64,000 nt of DNA, from the NCBI GenBank assembly GCA_016124375.1, contig WGNV01000009.1, positions 62,001 through 126,000 on the forward strand. The letters are read 5' to 3'. This DNA comes from Tepidisphaera sp. GTDB taxonomy: Bacteria > Planctomycetota > Phycisphaerae > Phycisphaerales > UBA1924. A program made the translations under genes and the position numbers. Shown here one piece after another: positions 46,513 through 54,448 of the stretch; the stretch's first letter is position 1; the number at the start of each line of letters is the position of its first letter. The notes beneath the pieces are model-generated. The model was given only the letters and a program-made list of their open reading frames with translations. It did not search any database and was not told the origin of the DNA.

Positions 46513-47687
46513 TACCGACACGCCGCCTTCAGCGCCTCCGCCTTATCCGTCTTCTCCCACGTGAACGTCTCAAACTTCTTCCCGCCCACCGTGATGCTTC
46601 CCGGCTGACGCCCGAAGTGCCCATGCCGCGCCGTCGGCCCATAAATCGGATGCCGCAGCGCCAGCGTCTCGATGATCTTCCGAGGCGTCAACCCAAAGTT
46701 CGCCCGGATCGCCGCGCTGATCTTCCCCTCATCCACCTTGTTCGTGCCGAAGCACTCCACAAACACGCTCGTCGGCTCGGCCACGCCGATGGCGTAACTC
46801 AACTGAATCTCGCACCGGTCCGCCAGCCCCGCGGCTACCACGTTCTTCGCAATATACCGCGCCATGTACGCCGCCGAGCGATCCACCTTCGTCGGGTCCT
46901 TCCCGCTGAACGCCCCGCCGCCATGCCGCCCCATGCCGCCGTACGTATCCACGATGATCTTCCGCCCCGTGAGCCCCGTATCGCCGTGCGGCCCGCCAAT
47001 CTCAAACCGCCCCGTCGGGTTCACGTGCACCGTGATCGCCGGATTCCACCAATCCTTCAACACGGGCTTGAGCACATGCTCCACCACCTGCTTCTTCAGT
47101 TCGCCCTGGCGATCATTCCAACTCGCGTCATGCTGCGTGCTCAGCACCAGCGTGTCGACCCGCACCGGCTTGCCATCCTGATACTCCACCGTCACCTGGC
47201 TCTTGGCGTCGGGGCGCAGCCCGGGAATCGTCCCCTCCCGCCGCACGTGCGCCTGCTGCTCCACCATCCGGTGCGCCAACTGAATCGGCAGCGGCATCAA
47301 CTCCGGCGTCTCGCGGCACGCATACCCGAACATCATCCCCTGGTCGCCCGCCCCCTCGCGGTCCACACCCATCGCGATGTCGTTCGACTGCTTGTTCAGC
47401 GCCACCATCACGCCGCAGGAGTCGGCATCAAACCGCATGTCCCCCGACACATACCCGATCTCTCGCACCGTCTCGCGCACCAGGTCCGGAATGCTCACGT
47501 ACGTGTTCGTCGTGATCTCCCCCGCCACCACCACCAGCCCCGTGCAGCACAACGTCTCGCACGCCACGCGGCTAAAGGGATCATCCTTCAGCATCGCGTC
47601 CAGCACGGCATCAGAAATCTGATCGGCGACCTTGTCCGGATGGCCCATCGAGACGGATTCAGACGTAAACAGGTTCGTGCGCGACAT
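46512..47687 (-). CDS. metK: S-adenosylmethionine synthetase
   Basis: A 391-residue enzyme that makes SAM from methionine and ATP. The N-terminal GHPDK (15-19), the [12 protein letters not shown] hexapeptide region, the [10 protein letters not shown]-loop-like motif and the [13 protein letters not shown] helix are all intact. The length is normal. The start codon has AAGGAA upstream. TAAAAT at about 47733-47738 could be a -10 element, but no SAM riboswitch structure is visible in the 292-base divergent spacer. The product serves methyltransferases such as the one encoded at 44789. Confidence 0.98.
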   Translation of the reverse strand: MSRTNLFTSESVSMGHPDKVADQISDAVLDAMLKDDPFSRVACETLCCTGLVVVAGEITTNTYVSIPDLVRETVREIGYVSGDMRFDADSCGVMVALNKQSNDIAMGVDREGAGDQGMMFGYACRETPELMPLPIQLAHRMVEQQAHVRREGTIPGLRPDAKSQVTVEYQDGKPVRVDTLVLSTQHDASWNDRQGELKKQVVEHVLKPVLKDWWNPAITVHVNPTGRFEIGGPHGDTGLTGRKIIVDTYGGMGRHGGGAFSGKDPTKVDRSAAYMARYIAKNVVAAGLADRCEIQLSYAIGVAEPTSVFVECFGTNKVDEGKISAAIRANFGLTPRKIIETLALRHPIYGPTARHGHFGRQPGSITVGGKKFETFTWEKTDKAEALKAACR

Positions 47688-47979
47688 GGTGGTTCCTTCG
47701 TTTCGCGGCGACTCCCGCCGCCAGGCCACCATTTTATGCAGCCCCCACGTGCCACGACGATGCGCCCCGCATCACCGCGCTCCTCTCCTCTTGACCACAC
47801 CAAATCACTCCGCCTCACCCCTCGCACCCACAACACCTTGCCCCTTGCCACCTGCGTCGCCGCTCCCCACATTTCCAATCTCCACAATCCCCCGCCCGCC
47901 CCCCACCCCGCCAACAATCCCCCCCGCGGCCACCACAGCCTCCCTCCACACTCACCCCGCCGCGCACTCGGAGCCTCCC

Positions 47980-49188
47980 ATGTCCCACAACGTTCTCATC
48001 CTCGGCGGCGGCAAAGTCGGCAAGTCCGTCGCCGAACTCCTCCTCGCCTGCGGCAAGGGCGCCTACCGCGTCACCCTCGCCGACCGCGATCAATCCACCC
48101 TCAACGAAGCCGTCGAAAACCTCTCCCGCCTCGCCACCCTCGTCCCCTTCAAGGTCGAGTTCGCCACCCAAGTTCTCGACGCCACCGACCAGTCCGCCGT
48201 CCGCAAGGCCCTCACCGGCCAGCACGCCGTCATCTGCATGCTGCCCTTCAACTTCGTCAAGGGCATCGCCGAAGCCGCCAACGAACTCGGCGTCCATTAC
48301 TTCGACGTCACCGAAGACGTCGCCACCACCGACGCCGTCCGCCAGATCGCCTCCAGCGGCCGCGCCAAGGTCGCCCTCGTCCCCCAGTGCGGCCTCGCCC
48401 CAGGCTACATCGCCCAGGCCGCGTACGAAGTCGCCAAAGAGTTTGACCAGGTCAAAGACCTCACCCTCCGCGTCGGCGCCCTGTCGCAGTTCCCCACCAA
48501 CCAACTCAAGTACAACGTCACCTGGTCCGCCGCCGGCGTTATCAACGAATACTGCGAACCCTGCAACGTCATGTTGCATGGGCACAACGTCAAGGTCCCC
48601 GCCCTGGAGGGCCTCGAAAAGTTCAGCTTCGAAGGCATCGAGTACGAAGCCTTTTACACCTCGGGCGGCGTCGGCACTCTCATCGAAACCCTCGGCCACG
48701 AAAAACGCCTCAGCCCCGAGGCCAACGTCGCCTACAAAACCATCCGCTACCCCGGCCACCGCGACCTCATGCAGTTCCTCTTGAACGACCTGGGCCTCGC
48801 CACCGAGCACGCCACCCCCACGCCCGGCGGCCACAAGTTCGACCGCTGGATGCTCATCGAACTCTTCGACCACGCCCTCGCCCGCACCCTGCAAGACGTC
48901 GTCATCATCTTCGTCAACGGCATCGGCACCAAAAACGGCAAGCCCTGGCAAGTCAACTTCCGCCGCCGCGTCCCCTCGACGCAACTCTTGGGCCGCTGGT
49001 GGCCCGCCATCGAACTCACCACCGCCGCCGGCGTCTGCGCGATGGTCGACCTCCACCGCACCGGCAAACTTCCCCAAAAGGGCTTCATCCGCCAGGAAGA
49101 ATGCACGCTGCCGATGTTCAGCAGCACCATCTTCGGCCTCGCCTACGACCACCCCGATCGCCTCGAAGCCGAAATCCTCAAGAAGTAA
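47980..49188 (+). CDS. Saccharopine dehydrogenase-like NAD(P)-dependent oxidoreductase
   Basis: A 402-residue enzyme with an N-terminal Rossmann fold (VLILGGGKVGKSVAELL, dinucleotide loop 9-16, then LADRD) and the saccharopine-dehydrogenase C-terminal domain (PQCGLAPGYIAQAA at the domain joint). Relatives include saccharopine dehydrogenase, carboxynorspermidine synthase and homospermidine-type enzymes. The substrate cannot be decided from sequence. It is divergent from metK with a 292-base C-rich spacer that has no obvious ribosome site. Downstream the DNA turns into a repeat-rich region. Confidence 0.9.
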   Translation: MSHNVLILGGGKVGKSVAELLLACGKGAYRVTLADRDQSTLNEAVENLSRLATLVPFKVEFATQVLDATDQSAVRKALTGQHAVICMLPFNFVKGIAEAANELGVHYFDVTEDVATTDAVRQIASSGRAKVALVPQCGLAPGYIAQAAYEVAKEFDQVKDLTLRVGALSQFPTNQLKYNVTWSAAGVINEYCEPCNVMLHGHNVKVPALEGLEKFSFEGIEYEAFYTSGGVGTLIETLGHEKRLSPEANVAYKTIRYPGHRDLMQFLLNDLGLATEHATPTPGGHKFDRWMLIELFDHALARTLQDVVIIFVNGIGTKNGKPWQVNFRRRVPSTQLLGRWWPAIELTTAAGVCAMVDLHRTGKLPQKGFIRQEECTLPMFSSTIFGLAYDHPDRLEAEILKK

Positions 49189-49803
49189 CGCCACGCCGTC
49201 AGTAGCCCGACCGTAAGGGAGGGCCTCCGGACTAGCCCCTCTCTCCTCGGGTGGCCCCTCTCTCCGAGAGGGGCGTCTTCTGCGTCTGCCGATAGGACAG
49301 CCGTCCCGCCCCTCCTGGGTCGCCCGGCGGTCCCCGCCGGTCTTCTCCCACGGCTGCCGGTGGGACAGGCGTCCCGCCTGTCCGCTCCTCCCTACCCCTC
49401 TCGTGCCATGCGCCTACGGCGCCCCTGTCCTCCCCACTCTTCTCTTCATCCCAACGGGATGACCGAAGGTTGCCAGGGGTGGCCCTGCACCCCTGGAGCG
49501 AGCCACCCCACAACCGAACCTCACGAAAAGGGAGGGGGTGCCGGGGGAACCGCAGGTTCCCCGGCCGCCGCGTTCGAACGACTCCGTTCTTTGAGAGGAG
49601 CGATTGCCATGTCGAAACCTCGCCCCAGAGCGGCGGCACGAAGGCCGCCAGTGGCGTCATGTTTGTTTCTGCGAGCGTTCACGCGTCGGGAGACACCGAT
49701 GACAGAGAAACCCGCGTTCCTCCGCTAAGATACTCAAGCGTCGGGCATCTCGCGAATGTGAACCGGGGCGTCGGCTTCAATTCAACGACCGGTAGATTCG
49801 GTG
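49189..49803. repeat. Repeat-rich intergenic region
   Basis: This 615-bp stretch has no convincing gene. It contains an R2 copy (49198-49227), the 33-bp block with palindrome CCCCTCTC/GAGAGGGG (49249-49281, identical to 20064-20096), a palindrome GGACAGGC-GTCCC-GCCTGTCC (49363-49383), a block around CCCAACGGGATGACCGAAGG (49450-49469) and another hairpin CAGGGGTGG/CCACCCC. Such blocks are typical of dispersed planctomycete repeats, but only the first two can be proved repeated inside this window. No transposase remnant was recognised. Confidence 0.6.
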
Positions 49804-50406
49804 TCAGCTCGCGTTAGGCTCTTCTTGCCGTCCCCGAACTTCGGTGTACCTGCCATGTCGCATCTGCATGTACTCCAAGACAAGACCCTGAGGCTGCTTG
49901 CCCGGAAATAGTATTTCGAAAAGGACAGTGTCAGGCATAGTGTCAACTTCAGGCCATTCAGATCTATTTTCTCTTGCGGTCTCTACGACTCGCACCAGAC
50001 ACAGAACTAGGTAAGGGGACATCGCTAGCCCAGCCTCTGAAAAGGCGAGCGTGGGCCCATCTCGTGGCCCAAAAGATATGTGCGAGCGCAGCTTCCCCTC
50101 GTGAAGCAACCAATTGCGAAAGAAACTCCCAATCGCGATATGCCACGGTACCAATCCGTCAGCATACTTTGGGTCATCAACCCCCGGTAGCTTCACATTT
50201 AGATTCTGCACATTGCCGCCGGACAGAACCAATCGTTCATCCTGCAAGAAGTTTGCAAGCGCATCGCCGGAAGCAATACCGCTACTCGCTGGATATCGCA
50301 GCCGCGAAGTGCCTGCTGCTGCACTTATCGCGAGAACCAAAGATGACTCATATCTCTCAAGGTGCCACAGCGCTACGGCATCTTCGATAAGAACTCGAAT
50401 TCCCAT
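49804..50406 (-). CDS. HEPN-like hypothetical protein
   Basis: A 200-residue, mainly helical protein. Two features suggest the HEPN superfamily of RNases and toxins: an N-terminal helix pair (DAVALWHLERYESSLVLAISAAAGTSRLRY) typical of HEPN-type proteins, and R97-N-W-L-L-H102, which fits the catalytic Rx4-6H motif with Asn after Arg. No antitoxin or nucleotidyltransferase partner lies beside it; the flanks are repeat-rich spacers. Base composition and codon use are visibly less GC-rich than in any neighbouring gene, so it was probably acquired. The ATG at 50406 is chosen because similarity to a folded domain starts there; the frame is open for 61 more codons. Confidence 0.55.
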   Translation of the reverse strand: MGIRVLIEDAVALWHLERYESSLVLAISAAAGTSRLRYPASSGIASGDALANFLQDERLVLSGGNVQNLNVKLPGVDDPKYADGLVPWHIAIGSFFRNWLLHEGKLRSHISFGPRDGPTLAFSEAGLAMSPYLVLCLVRVVETARENRSEWPEVDTMPDTVLFEILFPGKQPQGLVLEYMQMRHGRYTEVRGRQEEPNAS

Positions 50407-51197
50407 AAGACTGACGATATGGCACCCTCGGTCACCACAACAGCGGAGCTTCAGCCCAACTACGGTGAGCTTTAGAATGCGCCGATCGTACTTACAACAG
50501 CACGCTTTGCGCGCGCAAACCTCGCCCTCCAAACCCACCCCTCCCCAAAAATCCCAAAATAATTTCCACTCCCCAAAACCCCGCTCCAAAGCCCAAAAAC
50601 GCCACTTTCCCGCCCTTCAGTAGCCCGACCGTCAGGGAGGGCCTCCTCGCATCTACAGCATCTGCGCGCGCAAACCGCGTCGCCCCCTGTACATATAGAA
50701 GCGTCTCGCGTTTCCGTCAGGGGTCACCGCGGCGGGCATCCTCCGGCTGAGCCACGAACTCAGGCTGGTCTTCCCCCGCCAACGTGCACCCCTCCAGAAT
50801 CGCGGCCGCCGAAGCGGTGCGTGGGCCGACTCACGCTCGCGTGAAGCATCGGGGAACACTCGCCCGGCGACGCGGCCTCTTTCGCCAACTCGCCCGCGAC
50901 CAACAGAGGCTCCGACTCGGGACCACCCACCGGGCAGCCCCTCGCCACGATTCGCTTCACGCCAGCAACAGTCGTCACAAGTCCCCAGGGTGTCGACCCA
51001 AAGGACCGCCCAAGCCTCGCCGCCGGAATGCGTGCCGATGGGATCCTGCGTTGGGGGCCGTCAAAAAGCTCCCAAACGGGGAAGACCAGCCACGCCCCAG
51101 CGGAACCACAACCCCTCCCAGCCCCACCGCCCCTCCCCGGGCCGGCGCGGTCGCCACGCGCATCTGTCCCTCCCACTCCCCCGGGTATCCTTGCCCC
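50407..51197. other. Long non-coding stretch before purM
   Basis: This 791-bp spacer holds an AT-richer patch (about 50550-50590, AAAATAATTTCC), an R2 copy (50617-50646) and then about 550 bases that are not strongly C- or G-biased and show no supported gene on either strand. A 30-40 kb-long C-bias of the plus strand fades here. I cannot match it to RNase P RNA, tmRNA, SRP RNA or 6S RNA. Confidence 0.5.
51186..51191 (+). promoter_or_regulatory. Candidate -10 hexamer of purM
   Basis: TATCCT lies exactly 6 bases before the purM ATG (51198), with no ribosome site between. It is one of the clearest leaderless candidates. Confidence 0.45.
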
Positions 51198-52310
51198 ATG
51201 CCCCCCGCCCTCACCTACGCCTCTTCCGGCGTTGACATCGACAAAAAAGACGCATTCACCGAGTCGCTCGACACCATGCTGCGCCGGACGCACACCGAGC
51301 GCGTCATCCCCAACCCGGGCGGCTTCGCCGGCCTCTTCCGCCTCGACTACCGCGCCCGCCTCTTTGCCCGCAACTACAAAGACCCCGTGCTCGTCGCCTG
51401 CTGCGACGGCGTCGGCACCAAGGTCAAGCTCGCGGCTGACCTCAAGACCTTCGACACCGTCGGCATCGACCTCGTCGCCATGAACGTCAACGACCTCATC
51501 GTCCAAGGCGCCGAGCCGCTGTTCTTCCTCGACTACATCGCCACCCCCGTGGTCGACACCGCCTTCCTCAACGACCTCGTTCGCGGCATCGCCGACGGCT
51601 GCCGCAAGAGCGGCTGCGCCCTCCTCGGCGGCGAAACCGCCAACATGCCCGACATCTACGCCAAGGGCGATTTCGATCTCGCCGGCTTCTGCGTCGGCGT
51701 CGTCGAACTCGCCCGCGTGCAAAAGCCCACCCGCGTTCGCGTGGGCGACGTCGTGCTGGGCCTGGCCAGCGACGGCATTCACAGCAACGGCTACACGCTC
51801 GTCCGCAACGTCGTCAAGCAGGCCGGGCTCGACCTTGGAAAGGTGTATCCCGAGCTGCAACCCGCGGCCAACATCAAGAAACGCCGCGGCAAGAAGGCGC
51901 CGCCCGCGGATCGCACGCTCGGCCAGGTGCTGCTCACCCCCACCCGCCTGTACGCCGACCCCATCGTGCGTCTGCAGCGCGACTATCGCGTCAAGAACAT
52001 CATCTCCGGCATGGCCCACATCACCGGCAGCGGCATCGGCGGCAACCTCTGCCGCGCACTGCCCCCGACGCTCGACGCCGTCGTCAACACCAAGTCCTGG
52101 CCCCGCCCCGCGGTCTTCAGCTTCCTGCAGCAGCAAGGCGGCATCCCCGAAGCCGAAATGTGGCGCGTCTTCAACATGGGCATCGGCTATTGCCTCATCG
52201 TGCGCCCCACCTTCGCGCAGTCGGTCGCCGAGCGCCTCACCAAACTCGGTGAGACGGTGTACGAAATCGGACGGATCGTGAAGGGCAAGGGCGAGGTGGT
52301 GCTGGAGTAG
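51198..52310 (+). CDS. purM: Phosphoribosylformylglycinamidine cyclo-ligase
   Basis: A 370-residue AIR synthetase of purine biosynthesis (ATP-dependent ring closure of FGAM). Family marks: YASSGVDIDKKDAF at the start, CDGVGTKVKLA (69-79), DLVAMNVNDLIVQGAEPLFFLDY (91-113), LLGGETANMPDIY, and GMAHITGSGIGGNL. It is a little longer than usual (about 345) because of a basic insert IKKRRGKKAPPADR near residue 225. No other pur gene is adjacent. The message is probably leaderless. The plus-strand C-bias ends within the last part of this gene. Confidence 0.97.
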   Translation: MPPALTYASSGVDIDKKDAFTESLDTMLRRTHTERVIPNPGGFAGLFRLDYRARLFARNYKDPVLVACCDGVGTKVKLAADLKTFDTVGIDLVAMNVNDLIVQGAEPLFFLDYIATPVVDTAFLNDLVRGIADGCRKSGCALLGGETANMPDIYAKGDFDLAGFCVGVVELARVQKPTRVRVGDVVLGLASDGIHSNGYTLVRNVVKQAGLDLGKVYPELQPAANIKKRRGKKAPPADRTLGQVLLTPTRLYADPIVRLQRDYRVKNIISGMAHITGSGIGGNLCRALPPTLDAVVNTKSWPRPAVFSFLQQQGGIPEAEMWRVFNMGIGYCLIVRPTFAQSVAERLTKLGETVYEIGRIVKGKGEVVLE

Positions 52311-52580
52311 CACGGCGCAAGCCGCGTGTGTTGCGAGATTACGGATAGGTTGCCCCGCATCTACGGATGTTCGTGTCGTCAATTCGCGGTGCGGTACTCT
52401 CGTTCGCCGAAAGGCCCAGAACGGCGCGACATGGGTGTACATGCCGCTCACGCAAACCGCACACACTGGTCATGTAATCACATTTCATGCACCCCGGAAG
52501 CGGGCAGGTCGATAGTGCCATTGGAATGGGGGAGTCTTCCGGCCAGCCTTCGCAGGGTTTTGCACCGGTTACGAACAATA

Positions 52581-52608
52581 TTGCTCGATCGGGAAACGGA
52601 GGTAGTCT
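52581..52608 (+). promoter_or_regulatory. Candidate leaderless promoter of the hybrid kinase
   Basis: TTGCTC (52581-52586) and TAGTCT (52603-52608) are 16 bases apart; the ATG at 52616 follows the -10 by 7 bases. This supports 52616 as the start over the upstream ATGs at 52487 and 52526. Confidence 0.4.
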
Positions 52609-52615
52609 CGCGGCC

Positions 52616-54301
52616 ATGCAGCGGATTGTCGGCGTCATCCAGCGACTCTCGATGGCTCGCGACATGGCGGCGATCGCCGCGATCGTGCGCGACGCGGCGC
52701 GCGACCTGACCGGGGCGGACGGCGCGACATTCATCCTGCGGGACGGGGCCGAGTGTTATTACGCCGAGGAGAACGCCATCGCGCCGCTGTGGCGGGGCAG
52801 GCGATTCCCGATGAGTGGGTGCGTCAGCGGGTGGGTGATGATGCACGGCCAGGCCGCGGTGATCGAAGACATCTACATCGATCCGCGCGTGCCCGTGGAG
52901 GCGTATCGGCCCACGTTCGTGAAGAGCATGGTGGTGGTGCCGGTGCGGCGTGAATCACCGATCGCGGCGATCGGCAACTACTGGGCGACGCGGCGGCGAC
53001 CGACCAGCGAGGAGCTTGGGATTCTGCAGGCGCTGGCGGATTCGACGAGCGTGGCGATTCTCAATGTCGAGATGGATCAGCAACTGCGGGCGCAGCTGAA
53101 AACGCTGGAATCGCAGCAGACCCGCATCGAGGAGCAGAAGGCGGCGCTGGAAGTGTTTACCCGGGCGCTGGCGCATGATCTGAGAGAACCGACGCGAGCG
53201 ATCGCGGAGTTTTCGAGATTGCTGTCGCGCGCGGAGGAGATGTCGCTGGAGCAGCGGGGCGAGTATCTGAAGTACGTGCAGGATGCCGCGGGGCAGATGA
53301 GCGCGATCGTCGACGGCGTGTTCACGTATCTGCGGCTGGACGCGCCCGCGGCGGCTGCGCCTGTGCGCTGCGACCTGAACGACGCTCTGGAAACGGCGAA
53401 GCAGGCGCTGGCGGGGCTGATACAGGAGCGCGGCGCGACGATCGTCAGTGATCGCCTGCCGGCGCTGGCCGCGGCTCCGGCGGACATGGTGCTGCTGCTG
53501 CGATCGCTGATCGACAACGCCATCCGGCACAACGACGCGCCGGTGAGGGTGAGCGTGGAAGCGTGCGCCGAACCGAACGCGTGGCGGCTGTGCGTGCGCG
53601 ATGACGGCGCGGGGCTGAAGCCCGAGGAAGCGAACAGGATCTTCCTGCCCTTCCGCCGTCTGGCGAGGCGGGAGCATTGCGTGGGGCTGGGGCTGGCCAT
53701 CGCACGCAAGATCGTGACGCAACTGGGGGGCAAGATCTGGTGCGAATCTCGCCCCGGGCAGGGGGCGGCGTTCTTCATTTCCGTTCCGATGAACGACCTC
53801 GGCGCCGAGCGCAAGGCGGACGCAGACGCGACGCCATTCCGGACCGGGGAAGATGGAGAAGGCCCGGCGGCCTCTGTACTGGTGGTTGACGATCGAGGGG
53901 AAGACCTGGAGCTGATTCGCCTGATGTTCGAGACTGATGCGAGCCTGGATTGCCGCCTGCTGTTCGCGCGCGGGGGCGACGAGGCGCTGGCGATCATGAA
54001 GCAGCAGCAGGTGGATCTGGTGTTGCTTGATATTAACATGCCGGGGATGGACGGCTTTGAAGTCCTGGAAGAGATGAGCAAGCGCGACACGCTGGCGATG
54101 ACACCCGTTGTGATGTGCACGGGCTCGACGTACGACAAGGATCGGGAGCGGGCGATGAGCCTGGGCGCCAGCGAGTACATGGTGAAGCCCGCGAGCTTTG
54201 AACAACTCGGGCCGATCTTGCGTGGGCTGTCCAATCTGTCCTTGCGACGGTCGGGCGAGGGATGGCGGCTGCTGCGGGCGATCGGCCGGGAGGCGGGGTA
54301 G
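52616..54301 (+). CDS. Hybrid sensor histidine kinase with GAF and receiver domains
   Basis: About 561 residues from ATG 52616 (604 from an upstream ATG at 52487, whose extra residues are low-complexity). Domains: GAF sensor (about 5-150), a coiled coil (155-180), HisKA with the phospho-accepting H187 in ALAHDLREPTRAI, an HATPase domain with the N-box LIDNAIRHND and G-boxes DDGAG and GLGLAIA, and a C-terminal receiver with D472 in LLDINMPGMDGF and K524 in MVKP. It has no membrane segment, so it senses a cytoplasmic signal. No output domain or separate regulator is adjacent, although obg follows in the same direction after 147 bases with repeats in between. Confidence 0.93.
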   Translation: MQRIVGVIQRLSMARDMAAIAAIVRDAARDLTGADGATFILRDGAECYYAEENAIAPLWRGRRFPMSGCVSGWVMMHGQAAVIEDIYIDPRVPVEAYRPTFVKSMVVVPVRRESPIAAIGNYWATRRRPTSEELGILQALADSTSVAILNVEMDQQLRAQLKTLESQQTRIEEQKAALEVFTRALAHDLREPTRAIAEFSRLLSRAEEMSLEQRGEYLKYVQDAAGQMSAIVDGVFTYLRLDAPAAAAPVRCDLNDALETAKQALAGLIQERGATIVSDRLPALAAAPADMVLLLRSLIDNAIRHNDAPVRVSVEACAEPNAWRLCVRDDGAGLKPEEANRIFLPFRRLARREHCVGLGLAIARKIVTQLGGKIWCESRPGQGAAFFISVPMNDLGAERKADADATPFRTGEDGEGPAASVLVVDDRGEDLELIRLMFETDASLDCRLLFARGGDEALAIMKQQQVDLVLLDINMPGMDGFEVLEEMSKRDTLAMTPVVMCTGSTYDKDRERAMSLGASEYMVKPASFEQLGPILRGLSNLSLRRSGEGWRLLRAIGREAG

Positions 54302-54322
54302 GGCACGCGGACGCGAATCGTC

Positions 54323-54418
54323 CGAGCCCGACGCGAACGAGGGTGACGGGGATGAGCGATCGAGCGATGACGTGTATGCCGCGAGCTGCGGAGACCCTCG
54401 CTTGCGCTTCGGGCTCGT
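54323..54418. repeat. Inverted pair of R1 hairpin repeats between kinase and obg
   Basis: A degenerate copy (54323-54346) follows the kinase stop by 22 bases in the sense orientation; a good copy (54391-54418) lies inverted, 30 bases before the obg start. The arrangement mirrors the pair at 1856-1931. Confidence 0.7.
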
Positions 54419-54436
54419 AGGGGATGGGGCTCGACC

Positions 54437-54442
54437 TACCAT
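54437..54442 (+). promoter_or_regulatory. Candidate -10 hexamer of obg
   Basis: TACCAT lies exactly 6 bases before the obg ATG (54449). No ribosome site and no clear -35 are seen. Confidence 0.42.
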
Positions 54443-54448
54443 CGCCCC

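Noticed and set aside
47688-47979. SAM riboswitch before metK
   Set aside because: No conserved SAM-I, SAM-II or SAM-IV core could be seen in the leader, only a possible -10 element.
49232-49728. Small frames in the repeat-rich spacer
   Set aside because: They are made of repeat blocks, lack ribosome sites and have no recognisable domain.
50760-52466. 568-codon minus-strand frame
   Set aside because: It is mostly antisense to purM, whose conserved motifs leave no doubt about the coding strand.
49800-52600. DnaA boxes at the skew flip
   Set aside because: No TTATCCACA-like cluster was found by eye; the origin idea rests on composition only.
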